A DNA stretch of 64,000 bases from Microbacterium sp. YJN-G (GCF_015040615.1 NZ_CP060402.1:930001-994000); one strand, 5' to 3'; shown: positions 45,736-54,474, numbered from the stretch's first letter. Translations and numbers: made by a program. Notes: generated by a model not told the origin, from the sequence alone.

Positions 45736-47012
45736 ATGCATGCTGAAGCGGCTCGCTCCCGTGGGTGCACGTGCCGTTCCACGGGCGTCTCACGTCCATG
45801 GAACGCATGAGTGAGAGCATCCGCCGCATCGCCCCATCCGGACACGCTGATGCGCTCCAGCCCCTGCCACAGGGCGGCACGGGTGAGCTCCTCGGCGATC
45901 CGCTCGGCATCGGCATCCGGATGCGCCCGCGGCTCCCACCACGCCGACTGCACCCGCAGCACCGACGCCGCCCGGTCGGCCTTCAGATCGACCCGGGCCA
46001 CGATGCGGTCGCCGACCAGGACGGGCAGCGAGTAGTAGCCGTACCGGCGTTTCTCGGCAGGAACGTAGATCTCGATGCGGTAGTCCAGGCCGAACACGCG
46101 CAGCGCCCGGTCGCGGAACCACACCACCGGGTCGAACGGCGTCAGCAGCGCGGCACGATCGATGCGGCGGGGGAGGGCGGCGTCGCGATGCCGCCACGCC
46201 GGGATCTGCCGTCCGCCGCGCTCCCAGCCGCGCACCGTGACCCGTTCCAGCTCGCCGGCGTCGACCAGCTCGGCGACGGCCGAGCGAACGGTCGCCTGAT
46301 CGCGCAGCCGGTAGTAGTCGCTGAGATCGGCGACGGTCGCGACGCCGTAGGAGCGCGCCGCGCGGCGCACGAGCTCGCGCACGGCATCCTGCTCGGGCAT
46401 GGCAGACGCCAGCACCTCGGCGGGGATCACGTGCTCGGCGAGACCGTAGCGCCGTTCGAAACCGCTGCGCCCCGCGATCGCCACCTCGCCGCACCGCCAG
46501 AGGTGCTCGAGGGCGCGCTTGGCGTCGTCCCAGTCCCACCACGGCCCACGCGGGCGGGGTGCGTCCTCGCGCAGATCGCCGGGCCGCAGCGGCCCGCGAT
46601 CGCGCAGCTCGGCCCGCACCCAGTCCAAGGTTCGGGCATGGGCGTGCATCCACTGGCCGGAGTCGGATGCCCGCTTGCGCCAGTGGTCCATCCGGAACCG
46701 CCAGAGCGCCCAGTCGGCCACGGGCATGAACGCCGCCTCGTGCGCGAGGTACTCGACGTAGTGGCTGGTGCGAGAAAGGAACGTGCGATCCAACAGCGCC
46801 GGGTCGTACGAGCCGAGCCGCGAGAACATCGGCATGTAGTGCGACCGCGCGAACACGTTGACGGAGTCGATCTGCAGCACGCCGAGGCGCTCCATCGCCC
46901 GGTGCAGGTGCCGTGCCGAGACGGCATCCGGTCTGCGCCGCGAGAGGCCCTGCGCCGCGAGCGACATGCGCCGCGCCTCGGCGGCGCTGAGCGTGGGTGC
47001 GGTCGATGTCAT
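45726..47012 (-). CDS. YcaQ-like winged-helix protein (crosslink-repair glycosylase family)
   Basis: A 428-residue protein of the winged-helix DNA-binding family that includes YcaQ/AlkX, which unhooks interstrand DNA crosslinks. Residues VSARHLHRAMERLGVLQIDS, NVFARSHYMPMFSRLGSYD and LDRTFLSRTSHYVEYLAHEA are typical, as is LPVLVGDRIVARVDLKADR near the end. The QxD-type active-site motif appears as LQIDSVN. The start ATG 47012 follows a leaderless box. The last residues (ACMGP) and the stop are encoded by the repeat cluster, so the C-terminus may have been changed by repeat insertion. Confidence 0.88.
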   Translation of the reverse strand: MTSTAPTLSAAEARRMSLAAQGLSRRRPDAVSARHLHRAMERLGVLQIDSVNVFARSHYMPMFSRLGSYDPALLDRTFLSRTSHYVEYLAHEAAFMPVADWALWRFRMDHWRKRASDSGQWMHAHARTLDWVRAELRDRGPLRPGDLREDAPRPRGPWWDWDDAKRALEHLWRCGEVAIAGRSGFERRYGLAEHVIPAEVLASAMPEQDAVRELVRRAARSYGVATVADLSDYYRLRDQATVRSAVAELVDAGELERVTVRGWERGGRQIPAWRHRDAALPRRIDRAALLTPFDPVVWFRDRALRVFGLDYRIEIYVPAEKRRYGYYSLPVLVGDRIVARVDLKADRAASVLRVQSAWWEPRAHPDADAERIAEELTRAALWQGLERISVSGWGDAADALTHAFHGRETPVERHVHPRERAASACMGP

Positions 47013-47018
47013 CCGGCC

Positions 47019-47024
47019 AGGCTA
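47019..47024 (-). promoter_or_regulatory. Leaderless -10 box TAGCCT (YcaQ-like gene)
   Basis: TAGCCT on the minus strand, 6 bases, then ATG at 47012; back to back with the promoter at 47070. Confidence 0.65.
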
Positions 47025-47069
47025 TCCGCAGCCGCCGACACGCAGCGGTGTGCGCTCAGCGGCGGTACG

Positions 47070-47075
47070 TAGAAT
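47070..47075 (+). promoter_or_regulatory. Leaderless -10 box TAGAAT (AI-2E-type transporter)
   Basis: TAGAAT, 6 bases (TGAGCG), then ATG at 47082. Confidence 0.7.
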
Positions 47076-47081
47076 TGAGCG

Positions 47082-48278
47082 ATGAGCGACGAGCGCAGGC
47101 CGAGGTTCCGGAATCCGTTCCGTCACTACCCGCCCGTCACGGATCGGACGATCACCACAGAGGTCGACGAATCCGTTCCCAGACCGCTGCGGGTGACCGC
47201 CGCCTATTCCTGGCGGCTGCTGGTGATCGCGGGCGTCATCGCCCTGTTCATCTGGCTGGTGATGCTGCTCAAGCTGCTGGTCATCCCGCTGATGGTCGGC
47301 ATCCTCATCACCGCGCTACTGTGGCCCATATTCCAGCTGATGCTCCGCGCCAGATTCCCGCGCTGGCTGTCCATCGCGATCACCGTGGTCGCAGCGCTCG
47401 GCGTGGTCACGGGGCTGTTCTGGCTGGTCGTCTGGCAGGTGCGCGAGCAGCTGCCAGACGTGCAGATCAAGACCCAGGAGGCGATCGAGCAGCTGCGTCA
47501 GTTCCTGCTCGAGGGCCCGCTGCACCTGACAGAAGACCAGATCGACGAGTACATCCGCAAGGGGATGGAGCTGCTCAACGAGCAGGCCGACCTGCTGCTC
47601 AACGGCGCGCTGGCCATCACGGGCACCGCCGCCCACATCGTCACCGGCGCGCTGCTGTCGCTGTTCATCCTGATCTGCCTGCTCGCCGACGGCGGCGGCA
47701 TCTGGAGATGGACGCTGAAGCTCTTCCCGCGCACCGCCCGCCCCGCGGCCGACGCCGCAGCGCGCAACGGCTGGTCGACCGTGATCAACTATGCGCGCAC
47801 GCAGCTGCTGGTCGCCGGCATCGACGCGGTCGGCATCGGCGCCGGCGCCGCGATCCTGGGCGTGCCGATGCCCATCCCTGTCGCCGTGCTGGTTTTCCTC
47901 GGTTCGTTCGTGCCGATCGTCGGAGCCGTCGTGACCGGCGCCGTGGCGGTGTTCCTCGCCCTGATCTACAACGGCCCGCTGATCGCCCTGGCCATGCTCG
48001 GCGTCGTGCTGCTCGTGCAGCAGGCGGAGGGACACCTGCTGCAGCCGATCCTGATGGGGTCCGCCGTCAAGGTGCACCCGCTGGCGGTCGTGCTGGTGGT
48101 CGCAGGCGGCGCCATGATCGCGGGCATCCCCGGCGCGCTGTTCGCGGTGCCGCTGGCGGCATTCATCAACGTGGCGGCGGTGACGATCAGCACCGGCGCC
48201 TGGCGCACGGGCGAAGAGCCCGCCGCCGATCTCATCTGGAGCACAGTGCCGCGCGAGCGGACAAGGAGGAATCGATGA
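47082..48278 (+). CDS. AI-2E-family transporter
   Basis: A 398-residue membrane protein of the AI-2E (UPF0118/PerM) family with about seven to eight helices. A pair of helices lies at about 47-90 (LLVIAGVIALFIWLVMLLKL), a soluble helical region from about 120 to 180, then the conserved LGVPMPIPVAVLVFLGSFVP and VLLVQQAEGHLLQPILMGSA with IPGALFAVPLAAFINV. Members export autoinducer-2 or exchange ions; a luxS gene is present 3 kb away, but the family is too broad for a firm link. It overlaps ilvA by ATGA. Confidence 0.9.
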   Translation: MSDERRPRFRNPFRHYPPVTDRTITTEVDESVPRPLRVTAAYSWRLLVIAGVIALFIWLVMLLKLLVIPLMVGILITALLWPIFQLMLRARFPRWLSIAITVVAALGVVTGLFWLVVWQVREQLPDVQIKTQEAIEQLRQFLLEGPLHLTEDQIDEYIRKGMELLNEQADLLLNGALAITGTAAHIVTGALLSLFILICLLADGGGIWRWTLKLFPRTARPAADAAARNGWSTVINYARTQLLVAGIDAVGIGAGAAILGVPMPIPVAVLVFLGSFVPIVGAVVTGAVAVFLALIYNGPLIALAMLGVVLLVQQAEGHLLQPILMGSAVKVHPLAVVLVVAGGAMIAGIPGALFAVPLAAFINVAAVTISTGAWRTGEEPAADLIWSTVPRERTRRNR

Positions 48279-49504
48279 TCGAAGTCCCGAGCCTGGACGA
48301 GTTCACTGCCGCGGCCGAGAGCCTCGCCGGCGTGATCTCGCACACACCGACCGAGCTGTCGCGCGCGCTCAGCGACGTGCTGGGCTCACCGGTGCTGCTG
48401 AAGATGGAGAACCTGCAGCGAACGGGCTCGTTCAAGGTGCGCGGCGCAACCTACCGGCTCGGCCAGCTCACCGCCGAGGAGCGCTCGCGCGGCGTGGTGG
48501 CGGCCTCGGCCGGCAACCACGCCCAGGGCGTCGCCCTCGCCGCCCAGTCGCTCGGCATCCCCGCCACGATCTTCATGCCGCTGGGCGTGCCGGTGCCGAA
48601 GCTGCTGGCCACCCGCGGCTACGGCGCCGAGGTCGTGCTCGAGGGCGAGACCGTGGCCACCTCGCTGCGGCTGGCAGCCGAGTTCTCCGAGCGTACCGGC
48701 GCCGTGCTCGTCCCGCCGTTCGACCACCGCGACGTCGTCATCGGCCAGGGCACCCTCGGGCTCGAGATCCTCCAGGACGTGCCCGACGTCGACACGGTCA
48801 TCATGGGCATCGGCGGCGGGGGCCTCATCGCCGGCGTCGCCGCGGCCATCAAGCAGGCGGCCGCGGCCGCGGGCCGCACGGTGCGGATCATCGGCGTGCA
48901 GTCCGAGAACGCCGCGGCGATGCCGCCCTCGCTCGAAGCGGGGCATCCGGTCGAGATCACGACCCATCCGACCATCGCCGACGGCATCCTGGTCGCACGC
49001 CCTGGCGCGATCCCATTCGAGATCATCCGCGACCTCGTGGACGAGGTCGTCACGGTCTCCGAGGATGACATCGCCCGCGCCATCCTGATGCTCCTCGAGC
49101 ACGCCAAGGTCGTCGTCGAGCCGGCCGGCGCCGTCGGCGTCGCCGCGATCCTCGCCGGCAAGGTCACCGGCACCGGCAAGACCGTGCCGATCCTCTCGGG
49201 CGGCAACATCGACCCGATGCTGCTGCAGCGGGTCGTCTCGCACGGCCTGGCGGCATCCGGCCGGTACGCCACGGTGCGCGTGCCGCTGCCCGACCGCCCC
49301 GGTCAGCTCGCCAAGGTGTCGGAGAGTCTCGCCGAGGTGGGCGCGAACGTCATGGAGGTGCTGCACACGCGGCACGGCCATGGGCTGCAGATCAGCGACA
49401 TGATCCTGCAGCTGTCGATCGAGACCCGCGGACCCGAGCACACCCAGCTGGCCCTGGACACGCTGCGTGCGGCGGGATTCGACCCGCAGATCGTCCCGGA
49501 CTGA
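48275..49504 (+). CDS. ilvA: Threonine ammonia-lyase with ACT domain
   Basis: Deaminates threonine to 2-oxobutanoate, the first step to isoleucine. The 409 residues hold the PLP domain with Lys54 in RTGSFKVRGA, SAGNHAQGVALAA and the phosphate loop MGIGGGGLIAG. The C-terminal ACT domain (from about 327) starts RVPLPDRPGQLAKVSESLAE. One ACT domain is the short form seen in catabolic and many actinobacterial enzymes. AAGGAGG lies 7 bases before the ATG, which overlaps the preceding stop. Confidence 0.95.
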   Translation: MIEVPSLDEFTAAAESLAGVISHTPTELSRALSDVLGSPVLLKMENLQRTGSFKVRGATYRLGQLTAEERSRGVVAASAGNHAQGVALAAQSLGIPATIFMPLGVPVPKLLATRGYGAEVVLEGETVATSLRLAAEFSERTGAVLVPPFDHRDVVIGQGTLGLEILQDVPDVDTVIMGIGGGGLIAGVAAAIKQAAAAAGRTVRIIGVQSENAAAMPPSLEAGHPVEITTHPTIADGILVARPGAIPFEIIRDLVDEVVTVSEDDIARAILMLLEHAKVVVEPAGAVGVAAILAGKVTGTGKTVPILSGGNIDPMLLQRVVSHGLAASGRYATVRVPLPDRPGQLAKVSESLAEVGANVMEVLHTRHGHGLQISDMILQLSIETRGPEHTQLALDTLRAAGFDPQIVPD

Positions 49505-49539
49505 TCCGCGCGGTCGCGCGCGATCACGCAGACAGACGA

Positions 49540-49578
49540 GAACGGCGGGATGCTCCGGTGTGGAGCATTCCGCCGTTC
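49540..49578. terminator. Bidirectional terminator between ilvA and greA
   Basis: GAACGGCGGGATGCTCC pairs with GGAGCATTCCGCCGTTC (one G-T mismatch) around GGTGT between convergent genes. Confidence 0.85.
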
Positions 49579-49608
49579 TGTGTCGTGGTGACCGGAGGGC
49601 CGTGGGGA

Positions 49609-50097
49609 TCAACCGGTGTAGGTCTCGACTCCGGTGACCTCGACCGAGATGGCGCGGCCGTTGGGTGCCTCGTAGCTGGTCTTCTCGCCGACCTTCAGGC
49701 CGATGATGGCCTGGCCGAGCGGGCTCGCCTCGCTGTACACGTCCAGGTCGCCGCCGGCGGCGATCTCACGCGAGCCGAGCAGGAACACCTCTTGGTCGCC
49801 GGCCACGAGCGCGGTCACGACGGTGCCGGGCTCGACGATGCCGCGGCTGGTGGGTGCCTCGCCGACCTTCGCGGTCTTCAGCAGCTGCTGCAGGGTGCGG
49901 ATGCGCGCCTCCTGCTTGCCCTGCTCGTCCTTGGCCGCGTGATAGCCGCCGTTCTCCTTGAGGTCGCCCTCTTCGCGAGCGGCCTCGATGCGCTCCGCGA
50001 TCTCGTCTCGGCCGACCGTTGAGAGGTGCTCGAGCTCTTCGACGAGCCGGTCGTAGGCCTCCTGAGTGAGGAACGGTACCTGAGCGTCTGTGGACAC
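49609..50097 (-). CDS. greA: Transcription elongation factor GreA
   Basis: Frees backtracked RNA polymerase by stimulating transcript cleavage. The 162 residues carry the coiled-coil finger (TQEAYDRLVEELEHLSTVGR, EIAERIEAAREEGDLKENGG) with the acidic tip in DLKENGGYH, and the C-terminal FKBP-like domain ending in ISVEVTGVETYTG. The start GTG 50097 has AAGGAG 6 bases upstream. It is convergent with ilvA and followed by its own terminator. Confidence 0.97.
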   Translation of the reverse strand: MSTDAQVPFLTQEAYDRLVEELEHLSTVGRDEIAERIEAAREEGDLKENGGYHAAKDEQGKQEARIRTLQQLLKTAKVGEAPTSRGIVEPGTVVTALVAGDQEVFLLGSREIAAGGDLDVYSEASPLGQAIIGLKVGEKTSYEAPNGRAISVEVTGVETYTG

Positions 50098-50221
50098 AGC
50101 GTGCTCCTTCGATGCGAGCCCCTTCAGGGGCTTGGGGGAATCCGGGCCGTCGTACCTGGCTCGGGGGATATGCCAAGACGCCCCGGCGTGGGCCGGGGCG
50201 TCGGTCATCTTGCGCAAGAGT

Positions 50222-50608
50222 CTAGGCGACCCAGCAGGTTCTCACCAAACTCGTCGTCGCCCTTGACACTGTCGGGATACGCACATCGACGGCCTGCGTG
50301 TGACTCTCGGTCGCCGGGATCTCGAGGATCTTCCAGCCCACGATCCCGAACTCCTGGTCCAGCGCCTCCAGCACGCAGACAACGTCGGATCCACGCGGAG
50401 CGGTGTACTGGAAGCGCAGGTCGACGCTGTGTTCGTCGGTCACGGTGAAGCCCAGATCATCGGCATCCACCGCATTCATCTGGGTCGTGACGGTCATCCA
50501 TCCGAACACCCCCACGACGGCGACCGCGAGGATGCCGCCGATGATCCACGGCAGCCGGCGACGGCCGGTGCGGCCGTAGCGCTCATCGAGTTCGCGCGCG
50601 GTGGTCAC
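50222..50608 (-). CDS. DUF4307 membrane protein
   Basis: A 128-residue protein of the actinobacterial DUF4307 family: ELDERYGRTGRRRLPWIIGG, one membrane helix (WIIGGILAVAVVGVFGWMTV) and an extracellular beta domain with FRFQYTAP-type LRFQYTAPRGSDVVCVLEAL and a conserved cysteine near the end (RTCWV). Function unknown; it usually sits near greA and mycothiol genes. The start is GTG 50608 with AGGAG 5 bases before. Confidence 0.9.
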   Translation of the reverse strand: MTTARELDERYGRTGRRRLPWIIGGILAVAVVGVFGWMTVTTQMNAVDADDLGFTVTDEHSVDLRFQYTAPRGSDVVCVLEALDQEFGIVGWKILEIPATESHTQAVDVRIPTVSRATTSLVRTCWVA

Positions 50609-50634
50609 GGCACTCCTGGTTCTCGGTCGGCGGA

Positions 50635-50640
50635 TAGGCT
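50635..50640 (+). promoter_or_regulatory. -10 box TAGGCT (small membrane protein)
   Basis: TAGGCT in the 74-base region between divergent genes, 43 bases before the start at 50683. Confidence 0.4.
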
Positions 50641-50682
50641 GGTACTCCCAGGTTATGCGACCTGCGGAGGAAAGGCGGACCG

Positions 50683-50991
50683 ATGCTCCCGTTCGGCGAT
50701 CAGACCCCGATGCCGACCCCGGTGATGACCGTGGATCCCGATTCGGTGACCCCCGGTTTCGAGGGATTCGCGTTCATCGTCGTCATCGTCGCCGCCGTCG
50801 CGCTGCTCATCTGGGACATGAACCGCCGCATCCGCCGCGTGCGGTACCGGGAAGAGGTGCGCGCCGAACTGGATGCCGAGGAGGCCTCCGCGAAGGATGC
50901 GGGCGACGGCACCGCGGCGGGCGAGGGCACCGCGTCGGACGCGGGCACCGCATCCGACGAAGGCACGCAGGGCGACTCCCCGCGCGCCTGA
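50683..50991 (+). CDS. Small single-pass membrane protein with acidic repeat tail
   Basis: A 102-residue protein. After a polar start, one helix (FAFIVVIVAAVALLIWDMN) is followed by basic residues (RRIRRVRYR) and a tail rich in Ala, Gly, Asp, Glu and Thr with repeated GEGTASDAGTASDEG units. GGAGGAAAGG precedes the ATG. I do not recognise a family with certainty; the position beside DUF4307 is common in Microbacteriaceae. Confidence 0.75.
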   Translation: MLPFGDQTPMPTPVMTVDPDSVTPGFEGFAFIVVIVAAVALLIWDMNRRIRRVRYREEVRAELDAEEASAKDAGDGTAAGEGTASDAGTASDEGTQGDSPRA

Positions 50992-51007
50992 CGCTGAGCG
51001 GCGAGGC

Positions 51008-51481
51008 TCAGACGCCGACGCGCTTGAACGCGTCGAGGCTGATGCCCTGATCGAGGATCCGCTTCGACCACTCCTTGGCGCTGTGCAGGCTGTGGTCGCG
51101 GTAGTTGCCGCACTCCACGGCCGAGACGCCTGGCACGTCCTTCCATTCGGCGGGACCGGCGATGAACTCCAGACCGGCGCGCACGGCGGCGACGACATCG
51201 GCGACGGCCGGTTCGCCCCACATGATCAGGTGGAAGCCCGTGCGGCATCCGAACGGCGAGATGTCGATGACGCCGTCGATGTGATCGCGCAGCACGCTGG
51301 CCAGCGTGTGCTCGATCGTGTGCAGGCCTGCCGTGGGGATCTCACCCTCGTTGGGCTGCACGAAGCGCACGTCGAAGTTCGAGATCGCGTCGCCCTTGGG
51401 CCCGTGCTCGACGCCGATCAGGCGCACGTACGGCGCCTTGACGGCGGTGTGATCCAGGGTGAAGCTCTCGACATCGGCCAT
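51008..51481 (-). CDS. luxS: S-ribosylhomocysteine lyase LuxS
   Basis: Splits S-ribosylhomocysteine into homocysteine and DPD, the precursor of autoinducer-2. The 157 residues show the iron/zinc ligands His54 and His58 (HTIEH) and Cys124 (VECGNYRDH), catalytic Glu57 and Cys79 (FGCRTGF). GGAGGA precedes the ATG. No Pfs nucleosidase or methionine gene is adjacent, so it may serve methyl-cycle recycling, signalling or both. Confidence 0.97.
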   Translation of the reverse strand: MADVESFTLDHTAVKAPYVRLIGVEHGPKGDAISNFDVRFVQPNEGEIPTAGLHTIEHTLASVLRDHIDGVIDISPFGCRTGFHLIMWGEPAVADVVAAVRAGLEFIAGPAEWKDVPGVSAVECGNYRDHSLHSAKEWSKRILDQGISLDAFKRVGV

Positions 51482-51558
51482 GGTGGTCCTCCAGTTCGTC
51501 GACAGTCAGGATGCCACGGAAGCGCGCCGCCGCGCGCCGGGATGACGCCGGATGCCGG

Positions 51559-52293
51559 TCAGCCGGGCAGGCCCAGCGAAGGGGAGTACGGGGCGAGCGA
51601 GATGAGCAGGCATGCCGTCCAGTGGCACAGGAACGCCAGCACTGTGCAGACGTGGAAGATCTCGTGGAAGCCGAAGTGCCCGGGCCACGGGTTCGGGCGC
51701 TTCATGGCGTAGATCACGGCGCCGATCGTGTACAGCACTCCGCCCACGCACACGAGCACCATCATCGCGACGTTGGCGATGACGAGATCGACCATGTACA
51801 TCACAGCCGCCCAGCCGAGCACCAGGTAGAGCGCGACGTACAGCCAGCGCGGTGCGTTGATCCAGAACACCCGGAACAGGATGCCGAGCAGCGCACCGCT
51901 CCATACCAGGCCCAGCAGCAGCGCGCCCTTGCCCGGTTCGAGCGCGAGGACGGCGATCGGCGTGTAGGTGCCGGCGATCAGCAGCAGGATGTTCGCGTGG
52001 TCTATGCGCTTGAGCACCGCCTTGACCGTCGGGCCCCAGTTGAAGCGGTGATACACGGCGGAGTTGCCGAACAGCAGCAGCGAGGTCGCCATGAAGACCG
52101 CGGCTGCCCACTTCGCCGGCGTCCCCTGGGCGAGCACGATGAGCACGATTCCTGCGGCGACCGCGACGGGGAAGGTGCCCGCGTGGATCCAGCCCCGCCA
52201 ACTGGGTTTGATCTCGACAGCGGCATCCTTCGCGGCCGCATCGAGCAGGGGGAGCTGGGGGACTTCGGGACCGTCGTCGGCTCGGGTGCTCAC
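51559..52293 (-). CDS. trhA: Hemolysin III / TrhA (PAQR) family membrane protein
   Basis: A 244-residue seven-helix membrane protein. PAQR motifs: HAGTFPVAVAAG, LLFGNSAVYHRFNW (Ser and His of the zinc site), IDHANILLLIAGTYTP and FGFHEIFHVCTVLAFLCHW with the two further histidines. Bacterial members influence membrane lipid order; haemolysis is not their general role. Two GTG codons are possible; GTG 52293 follows a leaderless -10 box by 6 bases. It is divergent from uppS. Confidence 0.92.
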   Translation of the reverse strand: MSTRADDGPEVPQLPLLDAAAKDAAVEIKPSWRGWIHAGTFPVAVAAGIVLIVLAQGTPAKWAAAVFMATSLLLFGNSAVYHRFNWGPTVKAVLKRIDHANILLLIAGTYTPIAVLALEPGKGALLLGLVWSGALLGILFRVFWINAPRWLYVALYLVLGWAAVMYMVDLVIANVAMMVLVCVGGVLYTIGAVIYAMKRPNPWPGHFGFHEIFHVCTVLAFLCHWTACLLISLAPYSPSLGLPG

Positions 52294-52299
52294 GTGCTC

Positions 52300-52305
52300 A
52301 CTCTA
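52300..52305 (-). promoter_or_regulatory. Leaderless -10 box TAGAGT (hemolysin III gene)
   Basis: TAGAGT on the minus strand, 6 bases, then GTG at 52293. Confidence 0.65.
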
Positions 52306-52371
52306 GGCTCCGCCACATTCCGCGAGCCGTACATATGCTGGGCGCAGCCGGTGCCTTCGAGCCGGGGGAGG

Positions 52372-52377
52372 TAGCGT
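52372..52377 (+). promoter_or_regulatory. Leaderless -10 box TAGCGT (uppS)
   Basis: TAGCGT, 6 bases, then GTG at 52384. Confidence 0.65.
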
Positions 52378-52383
52378 AGGCAC

Positions 52384-53166
52384 GTGAGTGCACGAGAGAG
52401 CTCGGGGCGGGGGCCCCTCTATCGGCTGTACGGCAACCGTCTTCGTCGCCGGATCGATCCCGCATCCGTCCCGCACCACGTCGCCATGATGATCGACGGG
52501 AACCGGCGCTGGGCGCGTCAGCTCGGCTACGAGTCCGCCGCCGACGGGCACCGGGCCGGTGCGGCCAAGATGCGCGAGTTCCTCGGCTGGTGCGACGAGC
52601 TCGGCGTGCCCGTGGTCTCGCTCTACCTGCTCTCGGCCGACAACCTCACCAAGCGCGACTCGAAGGAGATCGGCGACCTCATCGAGATCATCGCCGAACT
52701 GGCCGACACCCTCGCCCGGCACGGCAACTGGCGCGTGCAGCGGGTGGGGCGGGCCGACATCCTCCCGCCCGAGCTGTCGCGCGTGCTCGATGACGCCCAG
52801 CAGCGCACGGCCGGGCACACCGGTCTGCACGTGAACCTCGCCGTCGGCTACGGCGGCCGCAACGAGATCGTCGACGCGGTGCGCAGCATCATCGCCCAGC
52901 ACAACGCCTCCGGCGGCACCCTGGAAGACCTGGCAGCCCAGCTCACCCCCGAGATGATCGGCGAGCACCTCTACACGGGCGGTCAGCCCGACCCCGACCT
53001 CGTCATCCGCACCAGCGGCGAGCAGCGGCTCAGCGACTTCCTGCTGTGGCAGAGCGCGCACAGCGAGTTCTACTTCGTCGAGGCGCTCGGTCCTGACCTG
53101 CGCGAGGTCGACTTCCTGCGTGCGATCCGCGACTACGCCGACCGAGACCGCCGATTCGGGCGCTGA
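52384..53166 (+). CDS. uppS: cis-Isoprenyl diphosphate synthase (UppS/Rv1086-like)
   Basis: Condenses isopentenyl diphosphate units in cis to make short or long polyprenyl diphosphates for cell-wall carriers. The 260 residues have VAMMIDGNRRWARQLG with the catalytic aspartate, GHRAGAAKMREFLGWC, VNLAVGYGGRNEIVDA, DLVIRTSGEQRLSDFLLWQS and YFVEALGPDLREVDF. Actinobacteria have both Z,E-farnesyl and decaprenyl enzymes of this type; chain length cannot be read here. Starts at GTG 52384, leaderless. Confidence 0.95.
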   Translation: MSARESSGRGPLYRLYGNRLRRRIDPASVPHHVAMMIDGNRRWARQLGYESAADGHRAGAAKMREFLGWCDELGVPVVSLYLLSADNLTKRDSKEIGDLIEIIAELADTLARHGNWRVQRVGRADILPPELSRVLDDAQQRTAGHTGLHVNLAVGYGGRNEIVDAVRSIIAQHNASGGTLEDLAAQLTPEMIGEHLYTGGQPDPDLVIRTSGEQRLSDFLLWQSAHSEFYFVEALGPDLREVDFLRAIRDYADRDRRFGR

Positions 53167-53183
53167 TCGGAGAGACTGGTCGG

Positions 53184-54290
53184 ATGAGCGCGCTGGATGA
53201 CTACGTCGCCACGTTCCGCGGCGAGACCGGATACCTGAACTGGGCGGCCTTCGGGCCGCTGTCGCCGGTGGTGCGCGAGAGCATGCACGAGGCGGTCGAG
53301 ACGCTCGGCGGCTGGCGTGCGCGCGAGCATCTGAGCGTGTACGGGCGAGCCGCCGACGCCCTCGAATCGCTGGCGCTGCTGCTGGGCGCGGAGCGGTCCG
53401 AGGTGGTGCTGCGCCCCAGCTCGACCGACGTCCTGCAGCACGCGTTCTACGGGCTTTCGGGCACGGTGATCGCATCTGCGTCGGAGTTCCCCAGCATCAG
53501 CCTGACGCTGCAGCGCGCGGCCGACGCCTCGCGCGGTGAGCTGACCGCACGCTGGATCGAGCCGGCCGATGGCCGGGTGACGACGGATGCCGTGGCCGCA
53601 GCGCTCGACGACGAGGTCACGGCCGTCGCGGTCAGCCATGTCGACTACCGCACCGGCTACCGGGCAGACCTGGCGGCGCTGCGCGAGCTGATCGGCCCCG
53701 AGCGGCTGCTGATCGTCGACGCCGTGCAGTCCTTCGGCGTGGTCGAGGAGGACTGGCAGTCCGCCGATGTCATCGCAGGGCACGGATACAAGTGGCTTCG
53801 CGCCGGACGCGGCACCGGCTTCGCCCGGTTCTCCGCACGGGCGCAGGAGCGGCTCCGCCCCGTGCTCAGCGGCATCACCGGCCTCGAGGCCGACGGACCG
53901 TTCAGCGGTCCGGTGCCGCCGCCTGCCCACAACGCCCGCGCGTTCAGCACGAGCGTTCCCGACCATCTCGCCGTCGCCCGGCTGGCGGCCGCGCTCGACG
54001 AGCTGCGCGCCGTCGGCATCCCGGGCATCGCACGACAGGTCGCCACACAGACCGACGAGCTGCTTGCGATCGCCGAGCGGCACAGCATCCGCGTGGCCGC
54101 CCCGCACGACCCGGGAAGCCGGGCCGGCATAGTCTCGCTGCTGCCCGACGACTCGGATGCCGTCGGCGCCGCTCTCGCGGCCGGCGGCGTGACAGCGACG
54201 GTGCGTGCCGGGGCCGTGCGCGTCGCGGCGCACGCGGGAACCAGCGCCGAGACGCTGCGGATGCTCGACGAGGCCCTCGCGCAGCGCTGA
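53184..54290 (+). CDS. Class V aminotransferase-fold PLP enzyme
   Basis: A 368-residue PLP enzyme of the cysteine desulfurase/isopenicillin epimerase group. YLNWAAFGPLSPVVRESMHE is the start typical of the fold, VSHVDYRTGYRADLAAL and LLIVDAVQSFGVVEEDW hold the PLP aspartate and histidine-equivalent, and the Schiff-base lysine is in AGHGYKWLRAGRGTG. The active-site cysteine of desulfurases is not evident, so the reaction is open. It starts 17 bases after uppS; GAGACT lies 6 bases before the ATG. Confidence 0.87.
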   Translation: MSALDDYVATFRGETGYLNWAAFGPLSPVVRESMHEAVETLGGWRAREHLSVYGRAADALESLALLLGAERSEVVLRPSSTDVLQHAFYGLSGTVIASASEFPSISLTLQRAADASRGELTARWIEPADGRVTTDAVAAALDDEVTAVAVSHVDYRTGYRADLAALRELIGPERLLIVDAVQSFGVVEEDWQSADVIAGHGYKWLRAGRGTGFARFSARAQERLRPVLSGITGLEADGPFSGPVPPPAHNARAFSTSVPDHLAVARLAAALDELRAVGIPGIARQVATQTDELLAIAERHSIRVAAPHDPGSRAGIVSLLPDDSDAVGAALAAGGVTATVRAGAVRVAAHAGTSAETLRMLDEALAQR

Positions 54291-54474
54291 CGTTCACCTG
54301 AGGTTGGGGCGAAGTTAAGCCGACACGCCCGCGTGTCGCATCCCGCGTCCTGGCCGCCGAGCCGTACGGTCAAGGCATCGGGCACCGCGCCCGATCGAGT
54401 CGGCCTCAGGTTCGCGACTCGTGGCCCTGGTCGACTCGCTGCAGAGCCGGGATTCTCCCGGGTAGGAGTGGATC
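54291..54474 (+). promoter_or_regulatory. 184-base leader of the PIN-PhoH gene with competing stems
   Basis: CGAGTCG at 54396-54402 can pair with CGACTCG at 54415-54421 or with the same word at 54432-54438, which gives two mutually exclusive hairpins. CCGGGATTCTCCCGG forms another just before the ribosome site (TAGGAG). It fits none of the riboswitch classes I know well. Confidence 0.4.

Noticed and set aside
54291..54474. c-di-AMP (ydaO) riboswitch before the PhoH gene
   Set aside because: The conserved ydaO blocks are not present; only general pairing potential is seen.
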